A stretch of DNA of 25,010 nt from WQZF01 sp031556405 (GTDB taxonomy: Bacteria; Pseudomonadota; Gammaproteobacteria; Burkholderiales; Rhodocyclaceae), in assembly GCA_031556405.1 (NCBI GenBank), contig JAVBTC010000188.1, positions 1-25,010 on the forward strand, given 5' to 3'. Position numbers and translations under genes: made by a program. Position 1 is the first letter of the stretch. Every line of letters starts with the position of its first letter. Below are positions 7,917 to 15,612 of the stretch, piece by piece. A model generated the notes under the pieces. That model worked only from the letters and a program-made list of their open reading frames with translations. It did not search any database and was not told the DNA's origin.

Positions 7917-8681
7917 CTATAGCACTTCAAGGACATCCCTGAAAAGCTCGACGGGGTCGTTCGTCGCTCCCGTGGCGCCTTCCCGCAAGGCTTCCGCCCG
8001 ATATTCGGGTGCATTGGAACCGGTATAGAAAAAGAGCGGCACATCGTTTCCGGCAGCGCGCAACTGTTTCAGCAAGGTATAACCGGCACGCCGATCCGGA
8101 GGACGATTCATGTTGGATACGATCACATCGAATTTTTCACCGGAAATTCTTTCCATGGCCTGCTCGGTCGAGCCAACCCATTCACATATGACGTCAAGCG
8201 CCTCGAATGCCTTGCGTTCCAAAAGGCTGTCGTTGCTTTGTGCGCTGACCCAGAGCAGACGCTTTCCCGCAACGTGGACGAGCGTTTCCGCATGCACCGT
8301 TTTCGTTATTTGCGCAATGGCCGCCTCAGCCGCTTTTCGCCCATCCTGCAGCGCCTCTCTCGTTACGTTTTTCGATTCGGCGGCATCGCCTCCGCCGGAT
8401 CTGCTCGTGGCGGAACGAACGTTGACGGTGGCGGCAGTGGCGGCAGTGGCGGCAGTGGCGGCGGCTGCGGCGGCAAGGTATTTTTTCACCTCTTCCTGCC
8501 GGGTCTGGAATTTGGCCTCGACCTTGCCGGCCTTGAACGAGAAATTCGCGAGTTTCGGAATCAGTTCTTTCAGTGCAGGCGCGAGAAGTTTCAGCGCATA
8601 AGCCAGCAGCAACGGCCACACGAGTACCTTGGCCAGTCCGGAAAGCGCGCCGATCAGTTCGGCCAGTCCAGCGGCATCCAT
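7917..8681 (-). CDS. Membrane-anchored protein with degenerate response-regulator receiver domain
   Basis: A 254-residue protein. Residues 14-35 form one hydrophobic helix, 36-70 a charged helical region (FKAGKVEAKFQTRQEEVKKY), and 70-86 an Ala/Ala/Thr repeat. Residues 139-254 have the alternating strand-helix pattern of a CheY-like receiver: KRLLWVSAQSND, FDVIVSNMNRPPD, GYTLLKQLRAAG, VPLFFYTGSNAPE, ALREGATGATNDPVELF. The key residues are lost: the acidic pair after strand 1 is SA, the phospho-acceptor Asp is Asn190, and the strand-5 Lys is replaced (TNDP). Thr220 is kept. It should therefore not be phosphorylated in the usual way. The start at 8681 has a strong GGAGGAG ribosome-binding site 5-6 nt upstream. 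No partner kinase is nearby. Confidence 0.8.
   Translation of the reverse strand: MDAAGLAELIGALSGLAKVLVWPLLLAYALKLLAPALKELIPKLANFSFKAGKVEAKFQTRQEEVKKYLAAAAAATAATAATAATVNVRSATSRSGGGDAAESKNVTREALQDGRKAAEAAIAQITKTVHAETLVHVAGKRLLWVSAQSNDSLLERKAFEALDVICEWVGSTEQAMERISGEKFDVIVSNMNRPPDRRAGYTLLKQLRAAGNDVPLFFYTGSNAPEYRAEALREGATGATNDPVELFRDVLEVL
8428..8462. repeat. In-frame 9-bp tandem repeat within the receiver-like gene
   Basis: Three perfect copies of GTGGCGGCA (8428-8454) plus a partial fourth. On the coding strand they encode the Ala-Ala-Thr repeat of the linker between the membrane helix and the receiver-like domain. Copy-number change would alter linker length without breaking the frame. Confidence 0.85.
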
Positions 8682-8798
8682 TGGTCTCCTCCATTGTAGT
8701 AATACCATGCCGGAACCAATTTACTCCAACATCATTGATCCGGCAAGTTCAAATATTTCTCGGATCATGGCCGCGCCATGGCGGCACATCGGAACAAC

Positions 8799-10025
8799 TC
8801 AGAACAATTTCAATTGCCGCTCATCGCCTCCACGCGCATTGCGCCCACCTCGTATAGCAATGGAAGGCGGCTCGAATTGACCGCAGTCGAGCGCCGGCAG
8901 GCCAGGAAAGCCGAGGCGGCGGTGTGCCAGCCGGAAACGCTGGCGGATCAGATCGGCAAACGGCCCTTCGCCGCGCATGCGCCGGCCGAAACGTTTGTCG
9001 TCCACTTCGCCGCCGCGCATTTGCTGCAGAAGGGACAGCACGTGCGCGGCTTTGTCTGGGAAATGCCATTGCAGCCACGATTCGAACAGGCCGGCGACTT
9101 CTCCCGGCAAACGCAGCAACGTGTAATGGGCGGCCTGGGCACCGGCCTCGCGCGCGGCGGCAAGGACATCCTCCAATTCCCGGTCAGTCAGCGCCGGAAT
9201 GACCGGCGCGGCCATCACGGCAACGGGAATGCCGGCGGCGGACAGTTGCCGGATCGTTGCCAGCCGCACGGCGGGCGAAGCGGCGCGCGGTTCGAGCAGC
9301 CGGGCCAGGCGCACATCGAGCGTGGTCAGCGAAATGCAGACATGAATCAGCCGGCGCCGCGCCATTGCCGCCAGAAGTTCGCTGTCACGGCCGATCAATG
9401 CCGATTTGGTGATTAGGTATGCCGGATGCCGGGTTTCGCACAATACTTCAAGCAGTCCCCGGGTCAAGCGCAGATGGCGCTCGAACGGCTGGTAGCAGTC
9501 GGTATTGCTGCCGAGTGCAAGCGGGCGGCAAAGATAGCCGGGCTTGGCCAATTCGCGGCGGAGCAGTTTCGCCGCGTCGGGCTTGTGATAAATGTGCGTC
9601 TCGAAATCGAGTCCCGGCGAATCGCCAAGCCAGGCATGGCTTGGGCGGGCGTAACAGTAAATACAACCGTGCTCGCAGCCGCGATATGGATTGACGGTGC
9701 GGTCGAACGGCAGGTCCGGGGAATCGATGCGGTTGATCAGTGTTTTGGCGCGGTCGATGAGAAGCTGGGTTTCCACGGAGCCGGAATCAGAAGCGGAATC
9801 GGAATCGGAATCGCCATCCGCCGATGCTTCCGGCGCCTCCGATGACGCGGGATGGAGCCAGCCGTCATCCTCGCGCCGGCGCGTCCAGGCGGCGTAGCGC
9901 GGATCGGGCTGAGCCGTGGTGCCGCGCCCTTTGACCGGATGTGGCGCAAGGACGACGTCGAACACGGGGTCGGCTTCATCGCCCGGCGAAAGTTGAAAAA
10001 CAGGACGTTCCAAAATAGGTTCCAC
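8799..10025 (-). CDS. PA0069-family radical SAM protein
   Basis: A 408-residue protein with the radical SAM cluster motif C117-x3-C121-x2-C124 in GCEHGCIYCYARPSH, which should bind the [4Fe-4S] cluster that cleaves S-adenosylmethionine. The preceding KGRGTTAQPDPRY (residues 32-44) and LINRIDSPDLPFDRTVNPYRGC are typical of the PA0069/SplB-like group, whose reaction is not established. Later blocks KPDAAKLLRREL, LGSNTDCYQPFER and ITKSALIGRD also fit. An acidic DSDSDSASDS insert at residues 72-82 is coded by a hexanucleotide repeat and is not part of the core. The start is read as GTG at 10025, with an in-frame stop five codons upstream. No clear ribosome-binding site is visible, and a TTG at codon 5 is an alternative. 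Confidence 0.88.
   Translation of the reverse strand: MEPILERPVFQLSPGDEADPVFDVVLAPHPVKGRGTTAQPDPRYAAWTRRREDDGWLHPASSEAPEASADGDSDSDSASDSGSVETQLLIDRAKTLINRIDSPDLPFDRTVNPYRGCEHGCIYCYARPSHAWLGDSPGLDFETHIYHKPDAAKLLRRELAKPGYLCRPLALGSNTDCYQPFERHLRLTRGLLEVLCETRHPAYLITKSALIGRDSELLAAMARRRLIHVCISLTTLDVRLARLLEPRAASPAVRLATIRQLSAAGIPVAVMAAPVIPALTDRELEDVLAAAREAGAQAAHYTLLRLPGEVAGLFESWLQWHFPDKAAHVLSLLQQMRGGEVDDKRFGRRMRGEGPFADLIRQRFRLAHRRLGFPGLPALDCGQFEPPSIAIRGGRNARGGDERQLKLF
9795..9812. repeat. Hexanucleotide tandem repeat in the radical SAM gene
   Basis: Three perfect GGAATC units, with degenerate copies on either side, encode the Asp-Ser repeat in the N-terminal region of the radical SAM protein. The repeat preserves the frame. 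Confidence 0.8.
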
Positions 10026-10098
10026 AAAAAGCGTTTGTCAGTCCGCTACTCTTCCGGCACGTTCATGCTGTGCCGAAAGGCATGGCAAAAGAACGGAA

Positions 10099-10410
10099 TC
10101 ATTTCTCATCATATTCGCTCCATCGCCATTCGTGCGTCACTTCCCATCCGTTTTCCCGCGCGAGGGCGGCAATGATTTGCCGTGGCCCTTCGACGCTGCC
10201 TTCCGTCCAGTTGTCCCATTCGAGCTTGAGGAGGACACCGTTCTTTTTCAGGTTGACACAACCGTAATCGATCCAGGCATCGAACCCGCAATATTCGCCC
10301 GTCTGTTTCCACCCCGAAGTGGCCAGCCGTGACCTCAAGCCTTTGAACTCTTCAGTAGACAGATCCTTGATCGTTGCCAGGCGGAGCATCTTGAAACGCA
10401 GTTTCGACAT
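10099..10410 (-). CDS. Hypothetical protein, small and soluble
   Basis: A 103-residue protein, MSKLRFKMLRLATIKDLS..., with no signal peptide or membrane helix. Recurrent tryptophans and an acidic C-terminus (TSGWKQTGEYCGFDAWIDYGC, LKLEWDNWTEG, HEWRWSEYDEK) suggest a small alpha/beta fold. I do not recognise the family. The frame extends upstream to a GTG at 10449 that directly follows the fliR stop codon, so translation coupled to fliR from that GTG, giving 116 residues, is an alternative. Neither start has a good ribosome-binding site. It lies at the distal end of the flagellar operon and may simply be co-transcribed; a flagellar role is not indicated. Confidence 0.65.
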   Translation of the reverse strand: MSKLRFKMLRLATIKDLSTEEFKGLRSRLATSGWKQTGEYCGFDAWIDYGCVNLKKNGVLLKLEWDNWTEGSVEGPRQIIAALARENGWEVTHEWRWSEYDEK

Positions 10411-10451
10411 GAAACGCGCAGCTTTCCCGAAAAAAACGACGAATTCCACGG

Positions 10452-11234
10452 CTACCGCCCCGGCTGCGTGAAGAACCCGGTCATCGATTGCAGGCTATAT
10501 TCGAACATGCGCTGCAGCGGCATGGAGAGATTGGTGAAGCTGAACATCAGGATAATCAGCCCGCCGGCAAGCGTGATCGGAAAGCCCACGGCAAACAGGT
10601 TGAGTTGCGGCGCCGCGCGCGTGAGCACGCCGAGCGCCGTGTTGATGATCAGCATCGCGGTCAGCAGCGGCAGCGCCAGCAGAACGCCGTAGCTGAAAAT
10701 GACGGCGCCGTTGTTGGCGATGTTGGCCCAGCTTCCCGGCCCTGCCATCATCCCGACCGGCAGCGTGTCGAAACTATGCGAGAGCGCCGCGATCATCATC
10801 AGGTGGCCGTTGATGGCGAGGAAAAACAAGGTGCCGATCAGCGTCAGAAGTTCGGACAACACCGGAGTCTGCCCCGCGGTGAGCGGATCGTAAAACGTCG
10901 CGAATCCCAGCCCCACCTGCACGCCGATCGAATCGCCGGCGAACGTGATGGCGGCAAAGATCGTACGCATGACAAACCCCATCGCAAAGCCGATCAATAT
11001 CTGCTGCGCCAGGATCAGCACTCCCGGCCACGACCCCGGCGACACCGGGGGCATCGGAGGCAGCGCCGGGGCGATGGCCAGCGTCACCGCCAGACCGGCA
11101 ATCAATCGTATCCGCACCGGCAGGCCGGCATTGGAAAACGGCGGCGCGATCATGAACAGCGACAGCGTCCGCGCCAGCGGGTACATGAAGGCGGCAATCC
11201 AGGCTTCCAATTGCGCTTGGGTGAGGACGATCAT
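10452..11234 (-). CDS. fliR: Flagellar type III export apparatus protein FliR
   Basis: A 260-residue inner-membrane protein with six or so hydrophobic helices and the family N-terminus (MIVLTQAQLEAWIAAFMYPLARTLSLFMIAPPFSN), followed by LPVRIRLIAGLAVTLAIAP. FliR is one of the FliP5-Q4-R1 export-gate subunits through which rod, hook and filament proteins leave the cell. Conserved later regions include GFVMRTIFAAITFAGDSIGVQVGLGFATFYDP and PITLAGGLIILMFSF. A purine-rich AGAGAGAAG precedes the ATG. The gene is separated from fliQ by 153 nt that include repeat copy B, whereas these genes normally almost touch. Confidence 0.96.
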   Translation of the reverse strand: MIVLTQAQLEAWIAAFMYPLARTLSLFMIAPPFSNAGLPVRIRLIAGLAVTLAIAPALPPMPPVSPGSWPGVLILAQQILIGFAMGFVMRTIFAAITFAGDSIGVQVGLGFATFYDPLTAGQTPVLSELLTLIGTLFFLAINGHLMMIAALSHSFDTLPVGMMAGPGSWANIANNGAVIFSYGVLLALPLLTAMLIINTALGVLTRAAPQLNLFAVGFPITLAGGLIILMFSFTNLSMPLQRMFEYSLQSMTGFFTQPGR

Positions 11235-11287
11235 TGCTTCTCTCTTTATCTATCGCGCTGCCCGTTGTGCACGCCAGGCCTCCGGAT

Positions 11288-11368
11288 ATTTTTCTAATTA
11301 TTGATTAAATTTAAATCGGTATATGTAGCGATATTCATGCACGAATTAAATTCAATAAATTGGAATTC
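11288..11368 (+). repeat. Dispersed AT-rich repeat, copy B
   Basis: An element of about 81 bp. Core TATATGTAG is at 11320-11328, then GATATTC and GAATTAA at 11343-11349, with AAATTGGAATT at the right end (11357-11367). The left arm ATTTTTCTAATTATTGA is an imperfect inverted copy of the right end. It aligns with copies A, C and D. It lies between fliQ (stop at 11388) and fliR (start at 11234) inside the flagellar operon. Confidence 0.75.
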
Positions 11369-11387
11369 GCCCATCGATCACGAAACA

Positions 11388-11657
11388 TCATCCGATGACG
11401 AACGGAATGCTTTCGAACAGACGGCGCATGAATGCGACGATCGTCTGCAGCATCCACGGACCGGCGATCACCAGCATGGCGAACATGCCGACGATTTTCG
11501 GAATGAAGGAAAGCGTTGCCTCGTTGATCTGCGTCGCCGCCTGGAAAATACTGACCAGCAGGCCGATGCCGAGGGCGGCGAGCAACAGCGGCGCCGAAAC
11601 GAGCAGGACGACCTCGACGGCTTCCCGCGCCAGTTCCATGACGAGTTGCGGAGTCAT
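11388..11657 (-). CDS. fliQ: Flagellar type III export apparatus protein FliQ
   Basis: An 89-residue protein with two transmembrane helices (about 15-40 and 52-75). It contains the family pattern EVVLLVSAPLLLAALGIGLLVSIFQAATQINEATLSFIPKI, including the strongly conserved QAATQINE...TLSFIPK. It is an export-gate subunit that assembles around FliP. The start lies 10 nt after the fliP stop codon, with no clear ribosome-binding site, which suggests translational coupling. Length is standard for the family. Confidence 0.96.
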   Translation of the reverse strand: MTPQLVMELAREAVEVVLLVSAPLLLAALGIGLLVSIFQAATQINEATLSFIPKIVGMFAMLVIAGPWMLQTIVAFMRRLFESIPFVIG

Positions 11658-11667
11658 GCGGGAAAAC

Positions 11668-12549
11668 TCATACGGAAAAGCTCCTCACCAACGCGCCCAT
11701 GAGCAGGTTCCAGCCGTCGGCCAGCACGAACAGCATGATCTTGATCGGCAGAGACACCATCACCGGCGACATCATCATCATCCCCATCGACATCAATACG
11801 CTGGCGACGGCAATGTCGATGATGAGAAACGGAATGAAGATGACGAACCCGATCTGGAACGCGGTTTTCAGTTCGCTGATGGTATAGGCGGGGACCAGGA
11901 TGCGCATCGGCGTATCTTCCGGTTTTTCGATGACATCGACCTTCGCCAGCCGCGCGAAGAGCGCGATATCGGATTCCCGCGTCTGTTTCAGCATGAACGT
12001 TTTCATCGGCACGGAAGCGCGTTCCAGCGCCTGCGTGAAATTGATCTGGTTGGACGCAAGCGGCAGATAGGCCTCGTCGTACACCCGATCCGCCACCGGC
12101 GCCATGATGAAAAACGTCAGAAACAGCGCCAGCCCGACGATTACCTGGTTCGGCGGCGAAGTCTGCGTGCCCAGCGCGTGGCGCAACAGGGACAGCACGA
12201 TGATGATGCGGGTGAAACTCGTCATCATCAGCAACATCGCCGGAATGAAGGTAAGCGCGGTGAGCAGCAGCAGGGTTTCGACGGCGAGCGTGTAAGTGGT
12301 GCCGCCGCCGGGGCCGGGCGTACTGGTGAAGGCGGGCAGCCCCGGCCCTCCCGCCCCTGCCTGCTGCGCCAGCACCGGGCCGGAAAGAAACAGCAGGAAC
12401 AGGAGCGCGAAAAATGGCAATATCCACGGCAGCAACGCTTGCGCCGGTTTCGGCGGGCGACGGTCACTCACGGCGTCCATTCCACGCTGTCGATTGAGCC
12501 CCCTCTTGATCCTGTATTCCATTTCGCGGCCGTCAGCTTTGTTTTTCAT
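11668..12549 (-). CDS. fliP: Flagellar type III export apparatus protein FliP
   Basis: A 293-residue export-gate protein. Mature family blocks are clear: LLLTALTFIPAMLLMMTSFTRIIIVLSLLRHALGTQTSPPNQV, LALFLTFFIMAP, and the C-terminal FIPFLIIDIAVASVLMSMGMMMMSP and SLPIKIMLFVLADGW. A signal-like hydrophobic segment at about residues 40-60 precedes QQAGAGGPG. The N-terminus before it is unusually long. The ATG at 12549 has GGAG about 9 nt upstream and overlaps the fliO stop by 17 nt; the ATG at 12480 (MDAVSDRRPPK) is a possible alternative giving a more usual signal peptide length. Confidence 0.95.
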   Translation of the reverse strand: MKNKADGREMEYRIKRGLNRQRGMDAVSDRRPPKPAQALLPWILPFFALLFLLFLSGPVLAQQAGAGGPGLPAFTSTPGPGGGTTYTLAVETLLLLTALTFIPAMLLMMTSFTRIIIVLSLLRHALGTQTSPPNQVIVGLALFLTFFIMAPVADRVYDEAYLPLASNQINFTQALERASVPMKTFMLKQTRESDIALFARLAKVDVIEKPEDTPMRILVPAYTISELKTAFQIGFVIFIPFLIIDIAVASVLMSMGMMMMSPVMVSLPIKIMLFVLADGWNLLMGALVRSFSV

Positions 12550-13183
12550 TGCGCCGCTCCGAAAACTGCTTCAGCCACGAGGAAAAGGGCTGCTGAATTC
12601 CCCCCGTAGACGTCGGCATTTCTCCGCGCGGCATGGTGTGCAGGGTACGGATCTGACCGGGGGCGATACCGACGACGAGCCAGGTTTCTCCCACTTCCAG
12701 CAAGACGATGCGTTCGCGCGTTCCCAGTGCGATGCCGCCCAACAGGCGCATCGTGCCGTTGCCGCCGAACGGGCGGCCGCCGTTGAATTTTTTCAGCACG
12801 AATGCGATGGCAAAAAACAGGGCAAGAATGAAAACCAGCGCAATGAAGGTCTGCACGGCGCTCCAGACATCCAGTCCCGGTGAGCTCGGCACGTCCGCCG
12901 CCGCTCCGGAAGAAGCACGGCTATCGGGAAAGGAGACAAACCCCGCCGTTCGTTCCGGTGCGGACATGGCAGAAGCGGAAGGAGAGGATGGCGCCGAAGA
13001 AGACAGTACCGGCTCGGGGCACGACATCTGTCCGGCATTTGTCGCGCCTTGTTCCGCCGTCATCCCCGATGCCGGTCCTTGCGCCGTTTCGGCCGGCACC
13101 GCCGGCGACAACAGGACCAGCACTACCGGCAATAACCGCAGCGCGCGGGGGAGCGTCGGAGAAAACGGAAAGAAACGCTTCAC
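12533..13183 (-). CDS. fliO: Flagellar biosynthesis protein FliO
   Basis: A 216-residue membrane protein that helps assemble the FliP ring. The N-terminus (MKRFFPFSPTLPRALRLL followed by VVLVLLSPAVPAETA) looks like a signal peptide or first helix. Residues 34-105 are Ser/Ala/Pro-rich and variable, then a transmembrane helix at about 110-133 (TFIALVFILALFFAIAFVLKKF) leads into the conserved FliO domain: GTMRLLGGIALGTRERIVLLEVGETWLVVGIAPGQIRTLHTM. The start is read as GTG at 13183; no ribosome-binding site is evident. The variable middle is longer than usual. The gene overlaps fliP. Confidence 0.9.
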   Translation of the reverse strand: MKRFFPFSPTLPRALRLLPVVLVLLSPAVPAETAQGPASGMTAEQGATNAGQMSCPEPVLSSSAPSSPSASAMSAPERTAGFVSFPDSRASSGAAADVPSSPGLDVWSAVQTFIALVFILALFFAIAFVLKKFNGGRPFGGNGTMRLLGGIALGTRERIVLLEVGETWLVVGIAPGQIRTLHTMPRGEMPTSTGGIQQPFSSWLKQFSERRNEKQS

Positions 13184-13489
13184 GGTAACAGGCGCAAGCG
13201 AAGAAATGAGACGGCGGGAAAAATGGCCCGGAATAATCGGGGATGGTGATTGGCGAATGGCGCTATCTTATTCCATTTTCCACCGCCCCGGCGCGTTTGT
13301 CGTTTATGCCGCGTCGGACGCCGGGAGGTTTCCGATTCGAATCATTTTTGCGCTCCAAATGAGCACCGTTCGCCCCTTTGTCCCTTCTCCTTCGAGGAAT
13401 GAAGGCCATGGAGAGAGGATGTGGAGGAGATGGGAAGGAAAAACAGCGATTTCCCGCGCCGCCTCTACCTTGTTTGAAGCGGAATGACG
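13184..13489. other. 306-bp gap between fliN and fliO
   Basis: This stretch breaks the otherwise tight flagellar operon. No convincing gene was found on either strand, and composition is mixed rather than AT-rich, so it is not a copy of the dispersed repeat. TAAGAT on the minus strand near 13266-13271 could be a -10 hexamer, but no -35, sigma-28 or sigma-54 promoter was recognised. Confidence 0.4.
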
Positions 13490-14008
13490 CTAACGCCCGA
13501 GTTTGCGCATGCGTTCCGCGGGCGTGATGATGTCGGTCAGGCGGATACCGAATTTATCATTCACGACGACGACCTCGCCCTGGGCGATCAGGGTGCCGTT
13601 GACCAGCACATCCATCGGCTCGCCGGCCAGCGCTTCGAGTTCGACGACGGAGCCGTGCGCCAGCTGGAGCAGGTTCTTGATCGTGATCTTGGTACGCCCG
13701 AGCTCGACCGTGAGCTGCACCGGGATGTCGAGGATCATGTCCAGCTCGCGCATCATCGATGCCTTGTCGTCGCCGCCGGAAGTATCGAAGGAAGGAAAAA
13801 TCGACGCCGGCTTCGTTTCCGGCTTGGCGGCGGTAGCCGCCGCATCGACCTGCGCCTGCTCGGCCATTGCCGCGGCCCAGTCGTCCTCGCTGATCGCGTC
13901 GTCGGCGGCTGCCTCCTGGGACTGGGACTGAGATTCGCCGGCCTGGGCGTTACCGCCGCCTTCCATGTTCTTCATCGCTTCTTCGAAGACGTCCGTTTCA
14001 TCCGCCAT
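13490..14008 (-). CDS. fliN: Flagellar motor switch protein FliN
   Basis: A 172-residue C-ring protein. The C-terminal 85 residues form the SpoA/FliN domain: DMILDIPVQLTVELGRTKITIKNLLQLAHGSVVELEALAGEPMDVLVNGTLIAQGEVVVVNDKFGIRLTDIIT. The N-terminal 85 residues are acidic and Gln/Ser/Ala-rich, an extension common in this family. The ATG at 14008 is chosen because AGGAG lies 7-8 nt upstream and MADETDVFEEAMKNMEG is the usual kind of start. It overlaps the fliM stop by 11 nt, which indicates translational coupling. Confidence 0.95.
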   Translation of the reverse strand: MADETDVFEEAMKNMEGGGNAQAGESQSQSQEAAADDAISEDDWAAAMAEQAQVDAAATAAKPETKPASIFPSFDTSGGDDKASMMRELDMILDIPVQLTVELGRTKITIKNLLQLAHGSVVELEALAGEPMDVLVNGTLIAQGEVVVVNDKFGIRLTDIITPAERMRKLGR

Positions 14009-15008
14009 GCTTTTCTCCTGATGCGGCCGATTCGTTGGATTCATCCGCAACAAAGCGCTCCACCCTGAGCGCGAATTTTCCGCCTTGCTGGCCGTAACGG
14101 CATTCCATCAGCGGCGTATGGTCCACCTGGGCGATGATCGTCTCGGGAATTTCGATCGGAATCACATCGCCGGGCTTGATATGAAGGATCTGGCGCAGCG
14201 TCACATTGGTATGTGCCAGTTCGGCCACAAGTTCGACTTCCGCGTCCTGCAACTGTTTCCGCAAGGTGCCGACCCAGCGCTTGTCGGTCGACAACTGGTC
14301 GCTCTGCATCGTACTGTAAAGCAGGTCGCGGATCGGTTCGAGCATCGAATACGGGAAACAGATATGCATTTCGGCCGCCGAACCGCCGAATTCGACCGTA
14401 AACGTGGTCGAAACGACGATTTCCGACGGCGTCGCGATATTGGCGAACTGCGAGTTCATTTCCGAACGGATCATCTTGAACGTCAGATCGTACACCGGCT
14501 TCCAGGAACGGCTGTATTCGGTGAACACGACATTGAGCATCCCCTGGATGATGCGTTGCTCGGTGGCGGTAAAATCGCGGCCTTCGACGCGGGTATGGAA
14601 ACGCCCGTCGCCGCCGAACATGTTGTCTACGACGATGAACACCAGGTTCGGGTCGAAAACAAAGAGCGCGGTACCGCGCAACGGATTGGCCTGCACCAGG
14701 TTGAGGTTGGTCGGCACCACCAGATTGCGGATGAATTCGCTGTATTTCTGCACCTTGATCGGCCCCACCGAAACCTCGGCATTGCGGTGCATGTAATTGA
14801 ACATGCCGATGCGCAGGTAGCGGGCGAAACGTTCGTTGATCAGCTCCAGCGTCGGCATGCGGCCGCGCACGATCCGTTCCTGGGTGCCCAGATTGTAGGA
14901 ACGCACCCCCTCCCCGGAGTCGGAGGATGCCTCCGGCTCGTCGGTTTCGCCGGTAACGCCTTTCAGCAGCGCGTCGACTTCTTCCTGGGAGAGAAATTCC
15001 TGAGACAT
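13998..15008 (-). CDS. fliM: Flagellar motor switch protein FliM
   Basis: A 336-residue C-ring protein that receives phosphorylated CheY and sets rotation direction. The N-terminal CheY-binding peptide is present (MSQEFLSQEEVDALLKGVTGE), followed by the conserved YNLGTQERIVRGRMPTLELINERFARYLR and the middle domain (SVGPIKVQKYSEFIRNLVVPTNLNLVQ). The C-terminal SpoA domain includes VTLRQILHIKPGDVIPIEIPE. Length fits the family. It starts 13 nt after the fliL stop. Confidence 0.97.
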   Translation of the reverse strand: MSQEFLSQEEVDALLKGVTGETDEPEASSDSGEGVRSYNLGTQERIVRGRMPTLELINERFARYLRIGMFNYMHRNAEVSVGPIKVQKYSEFIRNLVVPTNLNLVQANPLRGTALFVFDPNLVFIVVDNMFGGDGRFHTRVEGRDFTATEQRIIQGMLNVVFTEYSRSWKPVYDLTFKMIRSEMNSQFANIATPSEIVVSTTFTVEFGGSAAEMHICFPYSMLEPIRDLLYSTMQSDQLSTDKRWVGTLRKQLQDAEVELVAELAHTNVTLRQILHIKPGDVIPIEIPETIIAQVDHTPLMECRYGQQGGKFALRVERFVADESNESAASGEKHGG

Positions 15009-15021
15009 ACCCGTCTTCTTT

Positions 15022-15546
15022 TCACTGAACGATGAAGGAAGTAAACAACACTTCCGAAACCGGCCCGCTCTCCTTCTTGCCGCCCGGCTCGAGGACCGTA
15101 TTCATCTGGTCGCGGATTTCCGCCGCCAGGGTTTCCTTGCCTTCCTTGGTCGCGAGTTGCGAAGGGGTTTTATCGGACAGAAGAAGCATGACCTGATTGC
15201 GCAGTTTCGGCATGTAGAGCTTGATCCGGTCACCACCGGAAGCGTCGTCGACCTGTGCCGAAATCGCCACCTGCAGATAATGGTCGCCGTCCTCCGGCTT
15301 CAGATTGACTGTGAACGGCTCCAGCACAACATAAATGGGCGCCTCTTCCTTGCCCGCCTTTTTCTTTTTCTTCGGCGCGGTCTGCTCGACCGCTTCCTCG
15401 TCGTCGGCGTTGCCGTTATGCCCCAGCAACAACAGCGCACCAACGCCGGCCGCCGCGAGCAGCACGAACACCACGGCGCCGATGACGATGATTTTCATGC
15501 GGTTCTTTTTGGGTTTTTCCGCCCCGGTTTCAGTCTTTTCCGCCAT
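15022..15546 (-). CDS. fliL: Flagellar basal body-associated protein FliL
   Basis: A 174-residue single-pass inner-membrane protein that surrounds the stator and supports torque. A Lys-rich cytoplasmic start is followed by a transmembrane helix at about residues 18-41 (KIIVIGAVVFVLLAAAGVGALLLL). A charged linker with a KKKKK run leads to the periplasmic domain (PIYVVLEPFTVNLKPEDGDHYLQVAISAQ). The C-terminus EVLFTSFIVQ is typical of FliL. GAGGAG lies about 10 nt before the ATG. Gene order K-L-M-N is as in many flagellar clusters. Confidence 0.95.
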   Translation of the reverse strand: MAEKTETGAEKPKKNRMKIIVIGAVVFVLLAAAGVGALLLLGHNGNADDEEAVEQTAPKKKKKAGKEEAPIYVVLEPFTVNLKPEDGDHYLQVAISAQVDDASGGDRIKLYMPKLRNQVMLLLSDKTPSQLATKEGKETLAAEIRDQMNTVLEPGGKKESGPVSEVLFTSFIVQ

Positions 15547-15612
15547 TTAAGGACAGCTCCTCGCCTCTGTATCTCTATACGCCGGATTTTATCCCGTCTT
15601 TCCGTTCCAAGA

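Noticed and set aside
8772..8787. GC-rich palindrome (GCCGC...GCGGC) downstream of the radical SAM gene
   Set aside because: No T tract follows on the minus strand, so it is not supported as an intrinsic terminator.
13184..13489. Sigma-28 or sigma-54 promoter for fliO
   Set aside because: No match to GCCGATAA- or TGGCAC/TTGC-type elements with correct spacing was found.
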